The position numbers were made by a program, and so were the translations under genes. From Chromera velia (taxonomy: Eukaryota > Sar > Chromeraceae), in contig JAHBMJ010002030.1 of the NCBI GenBank assembly GCA_018398765.1, positions 1-23,255 of the forward strand: a stretch of DNA of 23,255 nucleotides, in the 5' to 3' direction. The notes beneath the pieces were generated by a model that searched no databases, was not told the origin of the DNA, and was given only the letters and a program-made list of their open reading frames with translations. Below, piece by piece: positions 1 to 8,287 of the stretch. Position 1 is the first letter of the stretch; every line of letters begins with the position of its first letter.

Positions 1-16
1 CGCCTCCAGCAAGTGA

Positions 17-277
17 GAATTGAGAGTGTTAGGTTGGTCGGGTTTCATTTTTTTGTTTGCGAAGGTGGTGCTGAACTTCGAAGGTTTCTACCGAGCGACT
101 GCTTCGCTGTGGCTCCAATTGAGAAGGCCGGAATCTGCGGTTGAAGCAAACAGTCAACATTTTTATTCTAGCAATCGTGAACAATATGCATGGTGGACCA
201 TTGGTGGTGGTATGTTTCGGAGAGAGTGGGTTGAAACATTTCGTTCCGTTCTTTGTCGTCAATTAAAAAAAAATTAA
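17..277 (+). CDS. Possible 3'-terminal exon of an unidentified gene (partial)
   Basis: An 87-codon stretch lies open between an in-frame TGA at 14-16 and a stop at 275-277. It has no ATG until near its C-terminal third, so if real it is an exon entered by splicing rather than a complete gene. Residue use looks protein-like: an aromatic and aliphatic start, a mixed polar middle, and a C-terminus containing EQYAWWTIGGGMFRREW followed by a basic tail. I recognise no family. No convincing acceptor precedes it. The opposite strand is also open over 29-262 but looks less protein-like. An AT-rich stretch follows up to the LTR element at 344. Confidence 0.25.
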   Translation, partial: ELRVLGWSGFIFLFAKVVLNFEGFYRATASLWLQLRRPESAVEANSQHFYSSNREQYAWWTIGGGMFRREWVETFRSVLCRQLKKN

Positions 278-338
278 TGAAAAACAGTCAGAAAATTTAT
301 GAAAAAATAAGGCGTCCTTACATTGCAACGACTATAAA

Positions 339-343
339 GTTGT
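339..343. repeat. Target-site duplication, left copy (GTTGT)
   Basis: Five bases immediately outside the left LTR match 3082-3086 exactly. A 5-bp duplication is typical of LTR retrotransposon integrases. Confidence 0.8.
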
Positions 344-601
344 CCTAACGTTGTATGGTACCTCAGCTAAGACGTAGCTTGGAGATACACACTTCCAAGA
401 TCTCTCATACAAGGGTTCTGCTTCTAGAGACTGTCATTGACATACGAAAGCTTGACTCATGATTGACTGCCTGCATGCGCATGACTTAATTGCAATTCCC
501 TTAATTGCATGCGCGAGGTCGCTCGGCATGCGCACGCTTCATGCAATCCTGACATACGACTTGCGTGCCGTGGCGCGGCTTGAAGGCCTCGCCACGTTAC
601 G
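344..601 (-). repeat. 3' LTR of the LTR element
   Basis: This is the downstream LTR in the element's own orientation. Its ends form a short imperfect inverted repeat: TAACGTGG at the start of the minus-strand LTR, against a terminal CAACGTTA whose reverse complement is TAACGTTG. They are not the usual TG...CA. The LTR contains a self-complementary segment around GCGCATG...CATGCGC (near 477-514). It differs from the 5' LTR at seven sites, three of them clustered near 532-539. Confidence 0.85.
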
Positions 602-606
602 TACCA

Positions 607-616
607 CTTCCCCCTT
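607..616 (-). other. Polypurine tract of the LTR element
   Basis: The minus strand reads AAGGGGGAAG, then TGGTA, then the 3' LTR. The position just upstream of the 3' LTR and the pure purine run fit a plus-strand priming site. Confidence 0.6.
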
Positions 617-1135
617 GAAGCCACGTCCACGCTGGCTCACACAGAAGACGCATTGCCAAATTGATTCTTCCATGCAACTCTGTAGGACTGATGCAATTAT
701 GCCGTGTTGATCATTGATTAGATCAACATCTTCCATCTACTGTGGATTTGCAAAAGAAATCAGGGGTTGCATCTCTTCCTTCTTTTCATTTCCTCACTTT
801 CTCTTTCCACAAGTTTGCTCTCAATCTTTCTAATTCATACCGTGCCACCTCCCCGTTGATGACCGCGTCCACGCGCGGTCACACAGACACACACCACAGC
901 GGACTGAGAAAAAAATTCTGGTTCATGCTTTACAGATAAGTTTGCAGCAGACAGATAAGCAAGGCAAACAAATAAGCCAACATGCCGCACTGATCTCATA
1001 CATGCTGTTTTTTCTCCTCTGTTTCTTTGGACACAGTCATGACCATCCTTCATCACTCCTCAGTCATTCAATCATTCACTGACAAACAGGTGCTCACAGA
1101 CATCGACGTACCCCGATCTTGCCTAGGATCTTGTA

Positions 1136-2647
1136 TCAACAATACCCAATTCTCTCTCTCACTTCCTGTGCCGACAAATAGCGAGGACGGTCAGACGTCT
1201 GCGTGTTAGTCTGCGTGATGTGCAGACTTCTCATCTCCATCAACGGAGGCTTAGGCGCTTGTAGAATATACAGCCTCCCCCCCTGCATTCCTTCTTCTAG
1301 AGGCAGCACAACGCGCGGGATAAATGGAGTCGCCCCTTGGACATGATAAAACGGAATCTTCAGTCTCTCCCTGGCTCGTGCTGCTATCTCTTCATCTCTC
1401 TCTCGCTCTGCCTTGCTTCTTATGTCCTGAACTCGTTCTGACATTTTTGTTCTCTCCTTTTCCTCCGCTTTTGTCCTTTCTCTCTCTTCCCTCCTTCATG
1501 CTTGCCTCGACACCTGCGCGTCTGCTGACACAGACTTCTCCTCCCTCAATGCATTCATCTCACTTTCATGCTTTGCTTGTCTTTGTCTCTCTTTCTTCTC
1601 CTACCGCTTCTGTTTCTTTCTTTCCGCCCTGCTTGTCTTCACCAAAACATCTCCGTCTCCATGACTCCTGAGGGCAGTCTGGCGTGCTGCTTCTACGTCT
1701 GACTTCCCTGCAAAGTCATTTTGCTGCCCTTCACTTCCTGTGTGGCCGAATCGCGCCCCGGCTTCAATCTTGTAGGAAATTGGCCTCTGCTCGATCAAGC
1801 CGAGCCTCATCGGCACTGCTTCGTCTGATGGAGATGGACCTGGAAAATTAAACATTGTGTGAGGCGTCTCTTCCCACGTATCCCCCTCCTCCATCACCTC
1901 AACATCTCCCTCTCCTCCTATCATCTCTTCACCCACACCTTCGCCCTCCACAACTGCACTTCCTTGCGGATCCAACTGGTCGTACTGCGATTGGAAGTTC
2001 GTCGGCTGACTAAACTCCCCAAGCTCGTGACCTCCAAACACACCGCCCCGTGCATTTTCAGTTATCTTCCCCACCGGACACATATCGGACTCCGCTTGAT
2101 CGGAAACCTGAACAAGACGGAACGCATTGCTCCCAAATCCTCTCTCTCCTCTCGGTAACCTAGGGGCACACACCAGTGCATCTCCCGAAAAGTCACTCAC
2201 TCACTCGGCGCAGGTGGAAGGAACTCGTCTCCCCTTTATCTCACTCACTTTCCCGACTGGGTCGCTGAATGAACGTTCAGCTCCCGCTTGTTTCATCTCC
2301 CAAGATTCCTTTTCACCCCCCTTTCTGTCTGGCTACGCATTGCGGTGACTCCACTGAGTTGCGGAGAATGTCTTACCTCGTCTCGTTTTCCTCTTTTTCT
2401 TCTTTCCTCCTTCCGTCACTTCCCCATTCTCTCCGACTGTGTGCTTCTCTGACGGCGACGGACTCTGGGGCTTCAAATGGCTCCACTCCCTGAGCTTCTC
2501 TACGATCTCGTTGAGGCTGGCCTCCATCTGGCCGTACTCATCCCTGGCTTCTCGAAGAGTGATATCCCCAAATTTTTCCGACCTTTCAAAAACAAAAAGA
2601 ACGACATCCAAAAGTGCTTGAGTATCTCTCTCTCTGTTTTGTTGCAT
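1136..2647 (-). pseudogene. Internal coiled-coil ORF of the LTR element, broken by four stops
   Basis: From an ATG at 2647 one minus-strand frame runs to TGA at 1136-1138 and is protein-like throughout. It is interrupted by TAG (2333-2335), TGA (2201-2203), TAG (1601-1603) and TGA (1496-1498), with no frameshift. In order it contains a helical segment (QALLDVV...EKLREW), a Lys/Arg-rich patch, an acidic middle (VVEGEGVGEEMIGGEGDVEV), then long charged coiled coil (ERERDEEIAARARERL) and a C-terminus with IPRVVLPLEEG. Position suggests a Gag-like structural protein, but there is no CCHC zinc knuckle and I recognise no family. Alternatively the stops lie in small introns. A strong donor (GTAAGA, near 2376) ends the first segment, and a phase-compatible path through a ~16-nt exon (acceptor TTCATTCAG, donor GTGAGT) to an acceptor CCCCTAG near 2160 skips the first two stops. 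Confidence 0.5.
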
Positions 2648-2805
2648 TCTACGTTGCTGTGAAAAGAAAAGTGACTCGACAGACGAAAGAACCGGGTCTC
2701 TGCACACGCGGAAAGAACGTTCCTGGTGCGAGGATCAACTGTGTTCAAGGCGGTTCGAGCATACAGTGAAATGACTTGCTTCGAACTCTGCCCTCCCTGA
2801 GCGGT

Positions 2806-2823
2806 CGAACCGCTTTGCTACCA
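2806..2823 (-). other. Primer-binding site of the LTR element
   Basis: The minus strand reads TGGTAGCAAAGCGGTTCG with no gap after the 5' LTR. TGG complements the CCA end of a tRNA, and the following bases resemble the complement of an acceptor stem and T-arm (its complement ends ...CGAACCGCTTTGCTACCA). The spacing from the T-loop-like CGAA to CCA is about three bases shorter than in a standard tRNA. The match may therefore stop after roughly 12 bases, or the tRNA may be unusual. It overlaps a 6-bp-stem hairpin (2800-2814), so self-priming is an alternative. Confidence 0.6.
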
Positions 2824-3081
2824 CCTAACGTTGTGTGGTACCTCAGCTAAGACGTAGCTTGGAGATACACACTTCCAACGTCTCTCATACAAGGGTTCTG
2901 CTTCTAGAGACTGTCATTGACATATGAAAGCTTGACTCATGATTGACTGCCTGCATGCGCATGACTTAATTGCAATTCCCTTAATTGCATGCGCGAGGTC
3001 GCTCGGCATGCATACGCTACATGCAATCCTGACATACGACTTGCGTGCCGTGGCGCGGCTTGAAGGCCTCGCCACGTTACG
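2824..3081 (-). repeat. 5' LTR of the LTR element
   Basis: This is the upstream LTR in the element's own orientation and the partner of 344-601, with the same length and seven substitutions. Promoter and transcription start would lie inside it, but I cannot place a TATA box with confidence. The primer-binding-site-like sequence starts at the very next base (2823, reading leftward). Confidence 0.85.
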
Positions 3082-3086
3082 GTTGT
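3082..3086. repeat. Target-site duplication, right copy (GTTGT)
   Basis: Exact partner of 339-343, immediately outside the right LTR. Confidence 0.8.
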
Positions 3087-3640
3087 AGTAGTATAAACAG
3101 TTCGTTTTTTAATACTCTGAATTGAAACTTAATCACTACTTCTACGAAATGTGTGTAGAAACCCAACTATCTAATTTATATAATTATTTTACGACTATAC
3201 TTCTAAATCATATCACTTCATCATTCCACTTATATCCAACAAAATTGAGGTTTTTAAACGGTTTATTGACTAGCATAATAGTGAAATTATTCAAAAATAA
3301 CCATATCAAAGTGTATAAAGATTTCATTGACTAGATTATTATTTTTTTTATTTAATTAACAAACTAAAATTGCTATATTATACTAGACAGATTCACGTAA
3401 ATTGAAGTGTTTAAGAAGTCATCTACGATACAATTTTAAGTGAATCACTAAAGTGTAATTGTCTAAAATGATAATAAAATTGTTCTAATGTACGATGGCG
3501 TTGCTGGTGCCTATTTAACTTAATTTACTAAAATAAAAATGATAAACAATCTAGTTCATATAGTGAAATTTTAAATATTTAGTCAATTTAATTAAACCTG
3601 TTTTTTTTCACGTGGAAAATAGTTAAACGGTTCAATCACG
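3087..3640. other. AT-rich stretch without a recognisable gene
   Basis: Sequence composition drops sharply to AT-rich with poly(A/T) runs. I see no coding signal. The 70-codon open frame at 3122-3334 is Asn/Ile/Tyr/Leu-rich, as AT-rich noncoding DNA gives by chance. Confidence 0.6.
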
Positions 3641-4149
3641 TATTTTGTTGAAGTCGGATTCGCTTGGCCGAATGAGTGGCGGTGTCTGTGCAAAGCAACT
3701 CGACGCTCGAAAGAGGAATCAATTGGACAGAACGGAAACCATCAAACCTGAAAAACAGCGTTTGCCGTTCCAGAGATGACTGCAGTGTGTGGCCTGGCAT
3801 CTCGAGTAAACAATATTGGCTTTCCTGCACAGACAGAATTTTGAATCCAACATAAACGAAAGCTGGGGACTTTTTGTCCACAATGGACTCCGTAATTGGA
3901 GACACCGACAGAGACAGACTATCAGACCGACCGACTGACACGTTTTTCCACAAACGCACAGCATGCACACATTTTTTCCCCACAAACACACACAATGCAC
4001 ATACGTTACCGTTCTTTTTATTAATGCTGCTGCTTTTGTACCTAAATATATTATGGAATTGAAAGAAACCTTTTGTCTACAGTGGAGGCCGTATTTCAAT
4101 CACGGACGAGACAGTTCATGCAGAGTCGCACAGACAGACAGCCGGAAAA

Positions 4150-4177
4150 ACAGACAAACACACGAATAGTTAGACCG

Positions 4178-4216
<39 letters not shown>

Positions 4217-4332
4217 GAGGCAGACATACACACAAACAGATACAAAGACGGGAAGCCATATAGACTCAGACAGACAGACTGACAGACAGCCAGACAGATA
4301 GTCAGTCAGATAGACAGACAGACAAACTGATT

Positions 4333-4366
<34 letters not shown>

Positions 4367-4510
4367 GAGACAGCTTACAGACAGATAGACAGACTCAGTC
4401 AGACAGACAGCCAGACAGACAGACAGGCAGGGAGACAGACAGACACACAGACAAATAGACGGACAGACAGACAGACAGACACCCAGACAGACAGACACCC
4501 AGATAAAAAG
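4150..4510. repeat. (CAGA)n microsatellite array
   Basis: Long imperfect runs of CAGA with sporadic substitutions. The longest uninterrupted tracts are near 4178-4216 and 4336-4372. Confidence 0.9.
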
Positions 4511-4533
4511 AACCAATAGCCACGAACACATCA

Positions 4534-4736
4534 CAGAGACGGCACACACACAGACAGACACATACACAGACAGACCAACAGACAGGAACAGATACAAGGA
4601 GACGGCACACCTTTTTCCACAACGACGCACAATGAACAGAGACGGCACACAGCCAGACACAGACAGAAACAGACAGACCAATAGACAGGAACACATACAA
4701 GGAGACGGCACATGTTTTTCCACAACGACACATCAT
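4534..4736. repeat. 103-bp tandem repeat, two copies
   Basis: Copies start at 4534 and 4637 with CAGAGACGGCACAC. Both continue through CAGACAGACCAA/TAGACAGGAACA and ACAAGGAGACGGCACA to TTTTTCCACAACGAC. A diverged piece of the TTTTTCCACAA..GCATGCAC part also occurs near 3941. Confidence 0.8.
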
Positions 4737-4869
4737 GCACAAACGATTCCATATTTTTTATTAATGCTGCTGCTTTGATACTTGGAATTATTACGGAATT
4801 GGAGTGCGACCCTTTGTCCATAGTGGAGGCCGTATTTCATTCCCGGACGAGACAGTTCTTTATGCATGA

Positions 4870-5109
4870 AGTAATTCAGAGTGGAGACACCGGACTCTAC
4901 GTTTCAGATGGAAGCAAATGTGGAAATCGAATCAGTAGACAGAGACGAGAGGTGAAATGGATCATCTATTACTAAACAGATTCGAAACAAATAAACGAAC
5001 GACGGACTTGAACCATGACAAGCGGTGGCCGCACCCAGGACACAGCGGACGAGTCCCGTCTCCTCCGATCAGAAGGTTCTTCTAAGCTGCAAACGTGTGT
5101 GCAGATTCT
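4870..5109. other. Gap, no supported gene
   Basis: A 36-codon plus-strand ORF (5016-5126, starting MTSGGRTQDTADES) is present but overlaps the minus-strand candidate exon at 5110. I see no splice signal or family match for it. Confidence 0.4.
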
Positions 5110-5247
5110 TCAGACGCGCAAATAGAAGAGATTTCCTTTTCCAAAGGTAAAGAACCCGTCGGTTAACGAGAACGCATTGGGCTGTTGAAGGAGACGGATG
5201 AGTTTGCTAAAGTTCACATCTGATATGGTGCCGTACCGACACAAATA
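5110..5247 (-). CDS. Candidate terminal exon, unidentified protein
   Basis: Read on the minus strand, an acceptor-like CACATTCAG at the right edge is followed by 46 codons ending in TGA (5110-5112). The peptide is strongly protein-like, with RYGTISDVNFSKLIRLLQQ followed by FSLTDGFFTFGKGNLFYLRV. An in-frame TAA lies just upstream, so it must be reached by splicing or be a remnant. I do not recognise the family and could not find the preceding exon. It could be a relic of a transposon gene. Confidence 0.3.
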   Translation of the reverse strand, partial: YLCRYGTISDVNFSKLIRLLQQPNAFSLTDGFFTFGKGNLFYLRV

Positions 5248-5633
5248 CTGAATGTGGTTTACTTACACGAGTCAGGTGTGGACACAGTGTCCATACCGTT
5301 TGCTGTTTCTCAGGTCATTTGTCTTACTGAACGTAGTAGCTGAATTGTGGCAATGGCACAGTTCACTGGCACAAGAAGGTCAGACGGTAAATCCATGCAT
5401 GCACCAAACGCATGCATGCATTTACATGCAACTGCGTTCGTGCGTGCGTCAAGTGGTTTTTGTAAGAGCCCCACAAACGGGTTAGCAACCATACTGCTCT
5501 TCAACCCATTTGTTCCTATCGCGCCTCTCCGGCCCGGGCGTGTATTGGTCCGGTATTCTTTTCTCTTCAACAGTGTTATACCTTCTTAATTCATGCATGC
5601 AATGGGTCTCTTCAATTGGTCCGGTATATCTTC
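5248..5633. other. Gap, no supported gene
   Basis: Several overlapping short open frames occur on both strands, none with a convincing start, splice context or family motif. GCATGCAT repeats occur near 5396-5430 and 5592. Confidence 0.4.
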
Positions 5634-6060
5634 TTTAGTGTCTCTCTGGTCCTTTGTCGGGCCAGTATGCATCTTGCCTAGGCATAGGTCCTGTCCGTCT
5701 GTTATGGCCAATCTGTTGCAAGCGCAAGCCCCTCGAACTAGGCCGCCGCGCCTAGCTTATACTACTCCACGGTGGACAAAAATTAATACCTTTCATTCTC
5801 CGTGTGTTCGCGTGGTCAACTCTGCCTATCTATGGATGAGCGTTGTGGTCTTCCTTTTCGTTTCCCCAACTTTTTCTTCAATGGGTTCCTCAGCCCATTA
5901 AAAAAATTTGTTTCTCCTCAACATTTCTTTATTAAACCTTTTCTTTACATCCATAAATTCTTTTGCATGCTTAGCGGCTTTTAGCTCCTTTGTCATGTTT
6001 CTTCAATCTGATGTTGTCAGGCTCTTCTCTCCGTTTATGTCTTTTCTATCTCTTAAACAT
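5634..6060 (-). mobile_element. Probable non-LTR retroposon 3' end (remnant)
   Basis: The minus strand reads through a decayed Lys-rich frame (ATG at 5996, stop at 5898-5900, continuing in frame as WAEEPIEEKVGETKRKTTT). It then reaches a 57-bp terminal segment (5690 down to 5634) ending GACAAAGGACCAGAGAGACACTAA. The same terminal segment recurs in opposite orientation at 6266-6325, where a poly(A) tract follows it. That supports reading it as the 3' terminus of a retroposon family. No reverse transcriptase motif survives, and the left limit of the element is unknown. Confidence 0.4.
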
Positions 6061-6265
6061 CAAAATGGTCTTTCTCTTTCTTTTAATTCTCTTGCCAGCG
6101 CCCCTGCTGGCCCCCCCCCCATTCTTTTACTCTTTCTTCTCTGCAAGGCCCACGTAGGCCGAAAACTCCCTCCCAAGCAGCATCTCTGTAACCTGTGTAC
6201 CGCGTGCACCGCGGCTTGGTCCGGTATGCATGCATGCATGCAGAGAGACACTAAATTAAGATGAC

Positions 6266-6340
6266 CTATATGCCTATAGGCAAGATGCATATACTGGCCC
6301 GACAAAGGACCAGAGAGACACTAAAAAAAAAAAAAAAAAA
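6266..6340 (+). mobile_element. Short retroposed insertion with poly(A) tail
   Basis: A 75-bp segment carries the retroposon 3' end (...CAGAGAGACACT) and an A-rich tail (18 A's at 6323-6340). It is flanked by identical TTAAGATGAC copies at 6256-6265 and 6341-6350. This is the footprint of target-primed reverse transcription with heavy 5' truncation. The bases just left of the first TTAAGATGAC are also CAGAGAGACACTAAA, so the insertion landed in an older copy's tail or the pattern arose by tandem duplication. Confidence 0.5.
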
Positions 6341-6356
6341 TTAAGATGACGCAGTC

Positions 6357-6387
6357 TGCATGCATGCATGCATGCATGCATGCATGG
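6357..6387. repeat. (GCAT)n microsatellite
   Basis: Uninterrupted TGCA/GCAT repeat. A shorter one lies at 6225-6242. Confidence 0.85.
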
Positions 6388-6389
6388 TA

Positions 6390-7234
6390 TATGCCACAAA
6401 TACATGCATGAGTAAGGCAGCTGGACTGCATGCAAGTCTCGTTCGGATCGAGTCGTTACCGGCACATTCCAGACTTCTCTCACTGAGCTGTTGAGTCTGA
6501 CTCAATCAAAGTCTGAGCCACACGTCATCAGCCACCGCGATCTGAAGTCAGACGGAGCAGTCAAAGCACCAATCCAGAGCAGTCAGAGCACCAATCCAGA
6601 ATGGGACAAGCCTGGTCTGATTTCTTCTCAACATGCTGCACGTCAGTAGGTGTTGGGGGTGTGAGGCACACTCTCACATGCACGTGTCTTGCATGTGTTG
6701 ATCTTTCGCAAGCTAATTCTTCGTATATATTTTGATATATGTATGCCTCTGCATGGTTCTGTGCACTTTCGTATGGATATATACGGTGCAGCTCGCAGAC
6801 GCACACGACCACGAACGAGGAGACCGTTGTGCCAGCAGGAAATGTGCAGGAACAGCGGTCAGACCTGTTGTGTATTGTTCTTTCAGTGGGTGCCAATCCG
6901 TGAGCAATCCAGTCTGTCCATGTATGCGCAACCATGTCGGCACAGACACATGCGTTTTGCATGCTTTTTGTTCCGTCTATCCAAGACTCACTGTGTCATT
7001 CTTATTCTTGCTTTCCGATTCTTGCTTTCTCTCTCTATCAAACTTCCTGTAACGGAGACCGGAGACACCCGAATACATACATAGCTTCTTCTTGAGAAAA
7101 TGTGCGACTGTACCTCTGTACTGTGCGCTCGTGACTGGATCGTGAGCCGCTCGCGCAGCTTCTCTCCTCATGGTATTTGACAGAGGTGCTGTGAGGCAGC
7201 CAAAATAGACTCTCTCTTTTGGGCAAAGAGGAAA
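6390..7234. other. Gap, no supported gene
   Basis: Open frames occur on both strands (for example 6561-6962 minus and 6689-7084 plus), but they mirror one another and show no splice or family support. A 22-bp tandem duplication (AGCAGTCA/GAGCACCAATCCAG) sits at about 6557-6600. Confidence 0.4.
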
Positions 7235-7441
7235 TCAGCAGATCACAGCGTTATCATTTTGGACCCAATTGCAGAGTAAAACAAGGGCACTAATACAGTG
7301 CAAATCGTTCAGCTCCTTCCTCCTCATTCCTTCGGTAATTCTATCTTCTAAAGAATCTTGAAGTTGGTAGTACTCAGTACGCAACCCATTCCAAGTACCC
7401 CTCTTTTCCAGTCCTGAGTCGGCAATCATCAGTGCCCTCAT
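7235..7441 (-). CDS. Candidate terminal exon, helical protein of unknown family
   Basis: A 68-codon minus-strand frame ends in TGA at 7235. It reads like a helical, charged protein: RTEYYQLQDSLEDRITEGM followed by RRKELNDLHCISALVLL. The frame stays open upstream to a TGA near 7480. An acceptor-like CCGACTCAG inside it (near 7418) could mark the true exon start. I recognise no domain. It may belong with the minus-strand segment at 8093-8287, but I could not join them. Confidence 0.35.
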   Translation of the reverse strand: MRALMIADSGLEKRGTWNGLRTEYYQLQDSLEDRITEGMRRKELNDLHCISALVLLCNWVQNDNAVIC

Positions 7442-7500
7442 CAGATTGGGTATAGAGGGACATGAAGCGTTAATATGTGGTAAATTGAATCAATAAAGAG

Positions 7501-7550
7501 GTGTCTCCGTCTCTGTCTCTGTCTCTGTCCCTGTCCCCGCTCCCCCCATT
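7501..7550. repeat. (CTGTCT)n-type microsatellite
   Basis: Imperfect GTCTCT/GTCTCTGTCC repeat. Confidence 0.8.
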
Positions 7551-7678
7551 TGTTGTCGATAGACCCTTTTGCACCCCTGACATGTACTCCTGCTTTAATT
7601 TCAGACGAATCCGACTAATGCCGTAACTAACGCATCTTATCCGTTGTAAACATCAATGAAGAAAAGACGTTAGAATCG

Positions 7679-7737
7679 AATCTGCCTGTCTGCCTGCCTG
7701 CCTGCCGATCTGCCCGCCTGCTCGCCTGTCTGCCTGT
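7679..7737. repeat. (TGCC)n microsatellite
   Basis: Imperfect CTGCCTGC/CTGTCTGC repeat. No gene is called between here and 8093; the plus-strand frames over 7802-8166 are weak. Confidence 0.8.
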
Positions 7738-8092
7738 ACGAATATCACGTTGTGTTTTTTATTCTTTGTCTGTTTGAGAGTCTGAAGGCACAGGAGACAT
7801 TATGCGTGGCTTCGCTTGTCTTCTTTCCGTGAATGGCTGCAGCCAGGAAACCACGGGAGGCGCCTCTCAGGTGTGGCGGCATCCGGGTGGCCCTCATTTT
7901 TTCTCGACGCAAACTGTCTCTTCCCCGGGTGGGTCAGAAATGAAAGGCGATTCAAGCGCTCTCTCCATCCATGTGGTCTCCTTCATGAGCTTCTCAAGGA
8001 GCCGATTCTACTTAAGTTTCTGCTGTCTTTCTCTTGTCTGCTGTGTTTGTCTGCGTGCGCCTCTACTTCTTCTATCCTAGTTGATGCTTTGT

Positions 8093-8287
8093 TCATACAC
8101 GCTTGCCGACTGTCGTTCCCTTCTTCTGCGTGCAGAATCGTGCGACAGAGAGTACACAAGAGATAACCGCCAAGGAAGTGCCTCTTCGCAGGGACTTCGA
8201 GCATTCGTCTAACTGAAGGTCGGGCAGCATTATGCGCGGGAAGTCAGCGCGGTCTACATATAGATCGTTAACTTGATTGAATATCAT
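8093..8287 (-). CDS. Candidate coding exon, unknown function
   Basis: An ATG at 8287 sits one base after a TGCAG acceptor-like site, the acceptor form preferred by the two solid genes here. A 64-codon frame follows to TGA at 8093. The first half (MIFNQVNDLYVDRADFPRIM then LPDLQLDECSK) looks protein-like. The second half is Cys/Ser/basic and may be intron read-through. I recognise no family. Confidence 0.25.
   Translation of the reverse strand: MIFNQVNDLYVDRADFPRIMLPDLQLDECSKSLRRGTSLAVISCVLSVARFCTQKKGTTVGKRV

Larger units (their letters stand above)
344..3081 (-). mobile_element. Non-autonomous LTR retrotransposon, minus orientation
   Basis: This is a complete 2738-bp element. Two 258-bp direct repeats (344-601 and 2824-3081) bound it and are 97.3% identical by my count (7 substitutions, no indels). 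The flanks carry the same 5-bp sequence GTTGT (339-343 and 3082-3086), as expected of an integrase target duplication. Read on the minus strand, a sequence beginning TGGTAGCAAAGC directly abuts the inner edge of the right repeat, which is where a tRNA primer-binding site belongs. A purine run, AAGGGGGAAG, sits just before the left repeat, which is where the polypurine tract belongs. These signs together set the minus orientation. I see no protease, reverse transcriptase, RNase H or integrase motif. The interior carries only one broken coiled-coil-rich frame (1136-2647), so the element presumably moved using another element's enzymes. Confidence 0.85.
3868..4866. repeat. Minisatellite block: CAGA arrays between diverged direct repeats
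   Basis: Two copies of a ~110-bp unit (about 4012-4119 and 4752-4860, offset ~740) share TTTATTAATGCTGCTGCTTT, GTGGAGGCCGTATTTCA and CGGACGAGACAGTTC. A third, more diverged partial copy lies near 3868-3905. Between the two copies is an imperfect CAGA/GACA array. Open frames here are Asp/Arg/Gln/Thr repeats on one strand and Cys/Leu/Ser/Val repeats on the other, as a 4-bp repeat reads in every frame. I treat none as coding. Confidence 0.8.

Noticed and set aside
344..601. The 258-bp repeats as independent MITEs
   Set aside because: Their short inverted ends allow it, but the outer flanks share GTTGT, while no duplication brackets each copy separately. A PBS and a PPT also lie on the inner sides as expected for LTRs.
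2755..2823. A tRNA gene or tRNA-derived SINE (A-box-like TAGCAAAGCGG and B-box-like AGTTCGAAGC on the minus strand)
   Set aside because: The two boxes are only about 21 bp apart, and no cloverleaf or anticodon arm can be drawn. The position directly beside the LTR is better explained as a primer-binding site.
4100..4742. Long Cys/Leu/Ser/Val-rich open frames on the minus strand, suggestive of a membrane protein
   Set aside because: They are translations of the CAGA/TCTG array, open in several frames simultaneously and purely repetitive.
6229..6387. GCATGCAT repeats as a CRISPR-like or regulatory array
   Set aside because: They are simple tetranucleotide microsatellites without spacers, in a eukaryotic context.
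7802..8166. Two overlapping plus-strand frames (92 and 116 codons)
   Set aside because: Parts look protein-like, but two frames compete over the same bases, the second halves are Cys/Ser/Leu-rich noise, and no splice sites fit.
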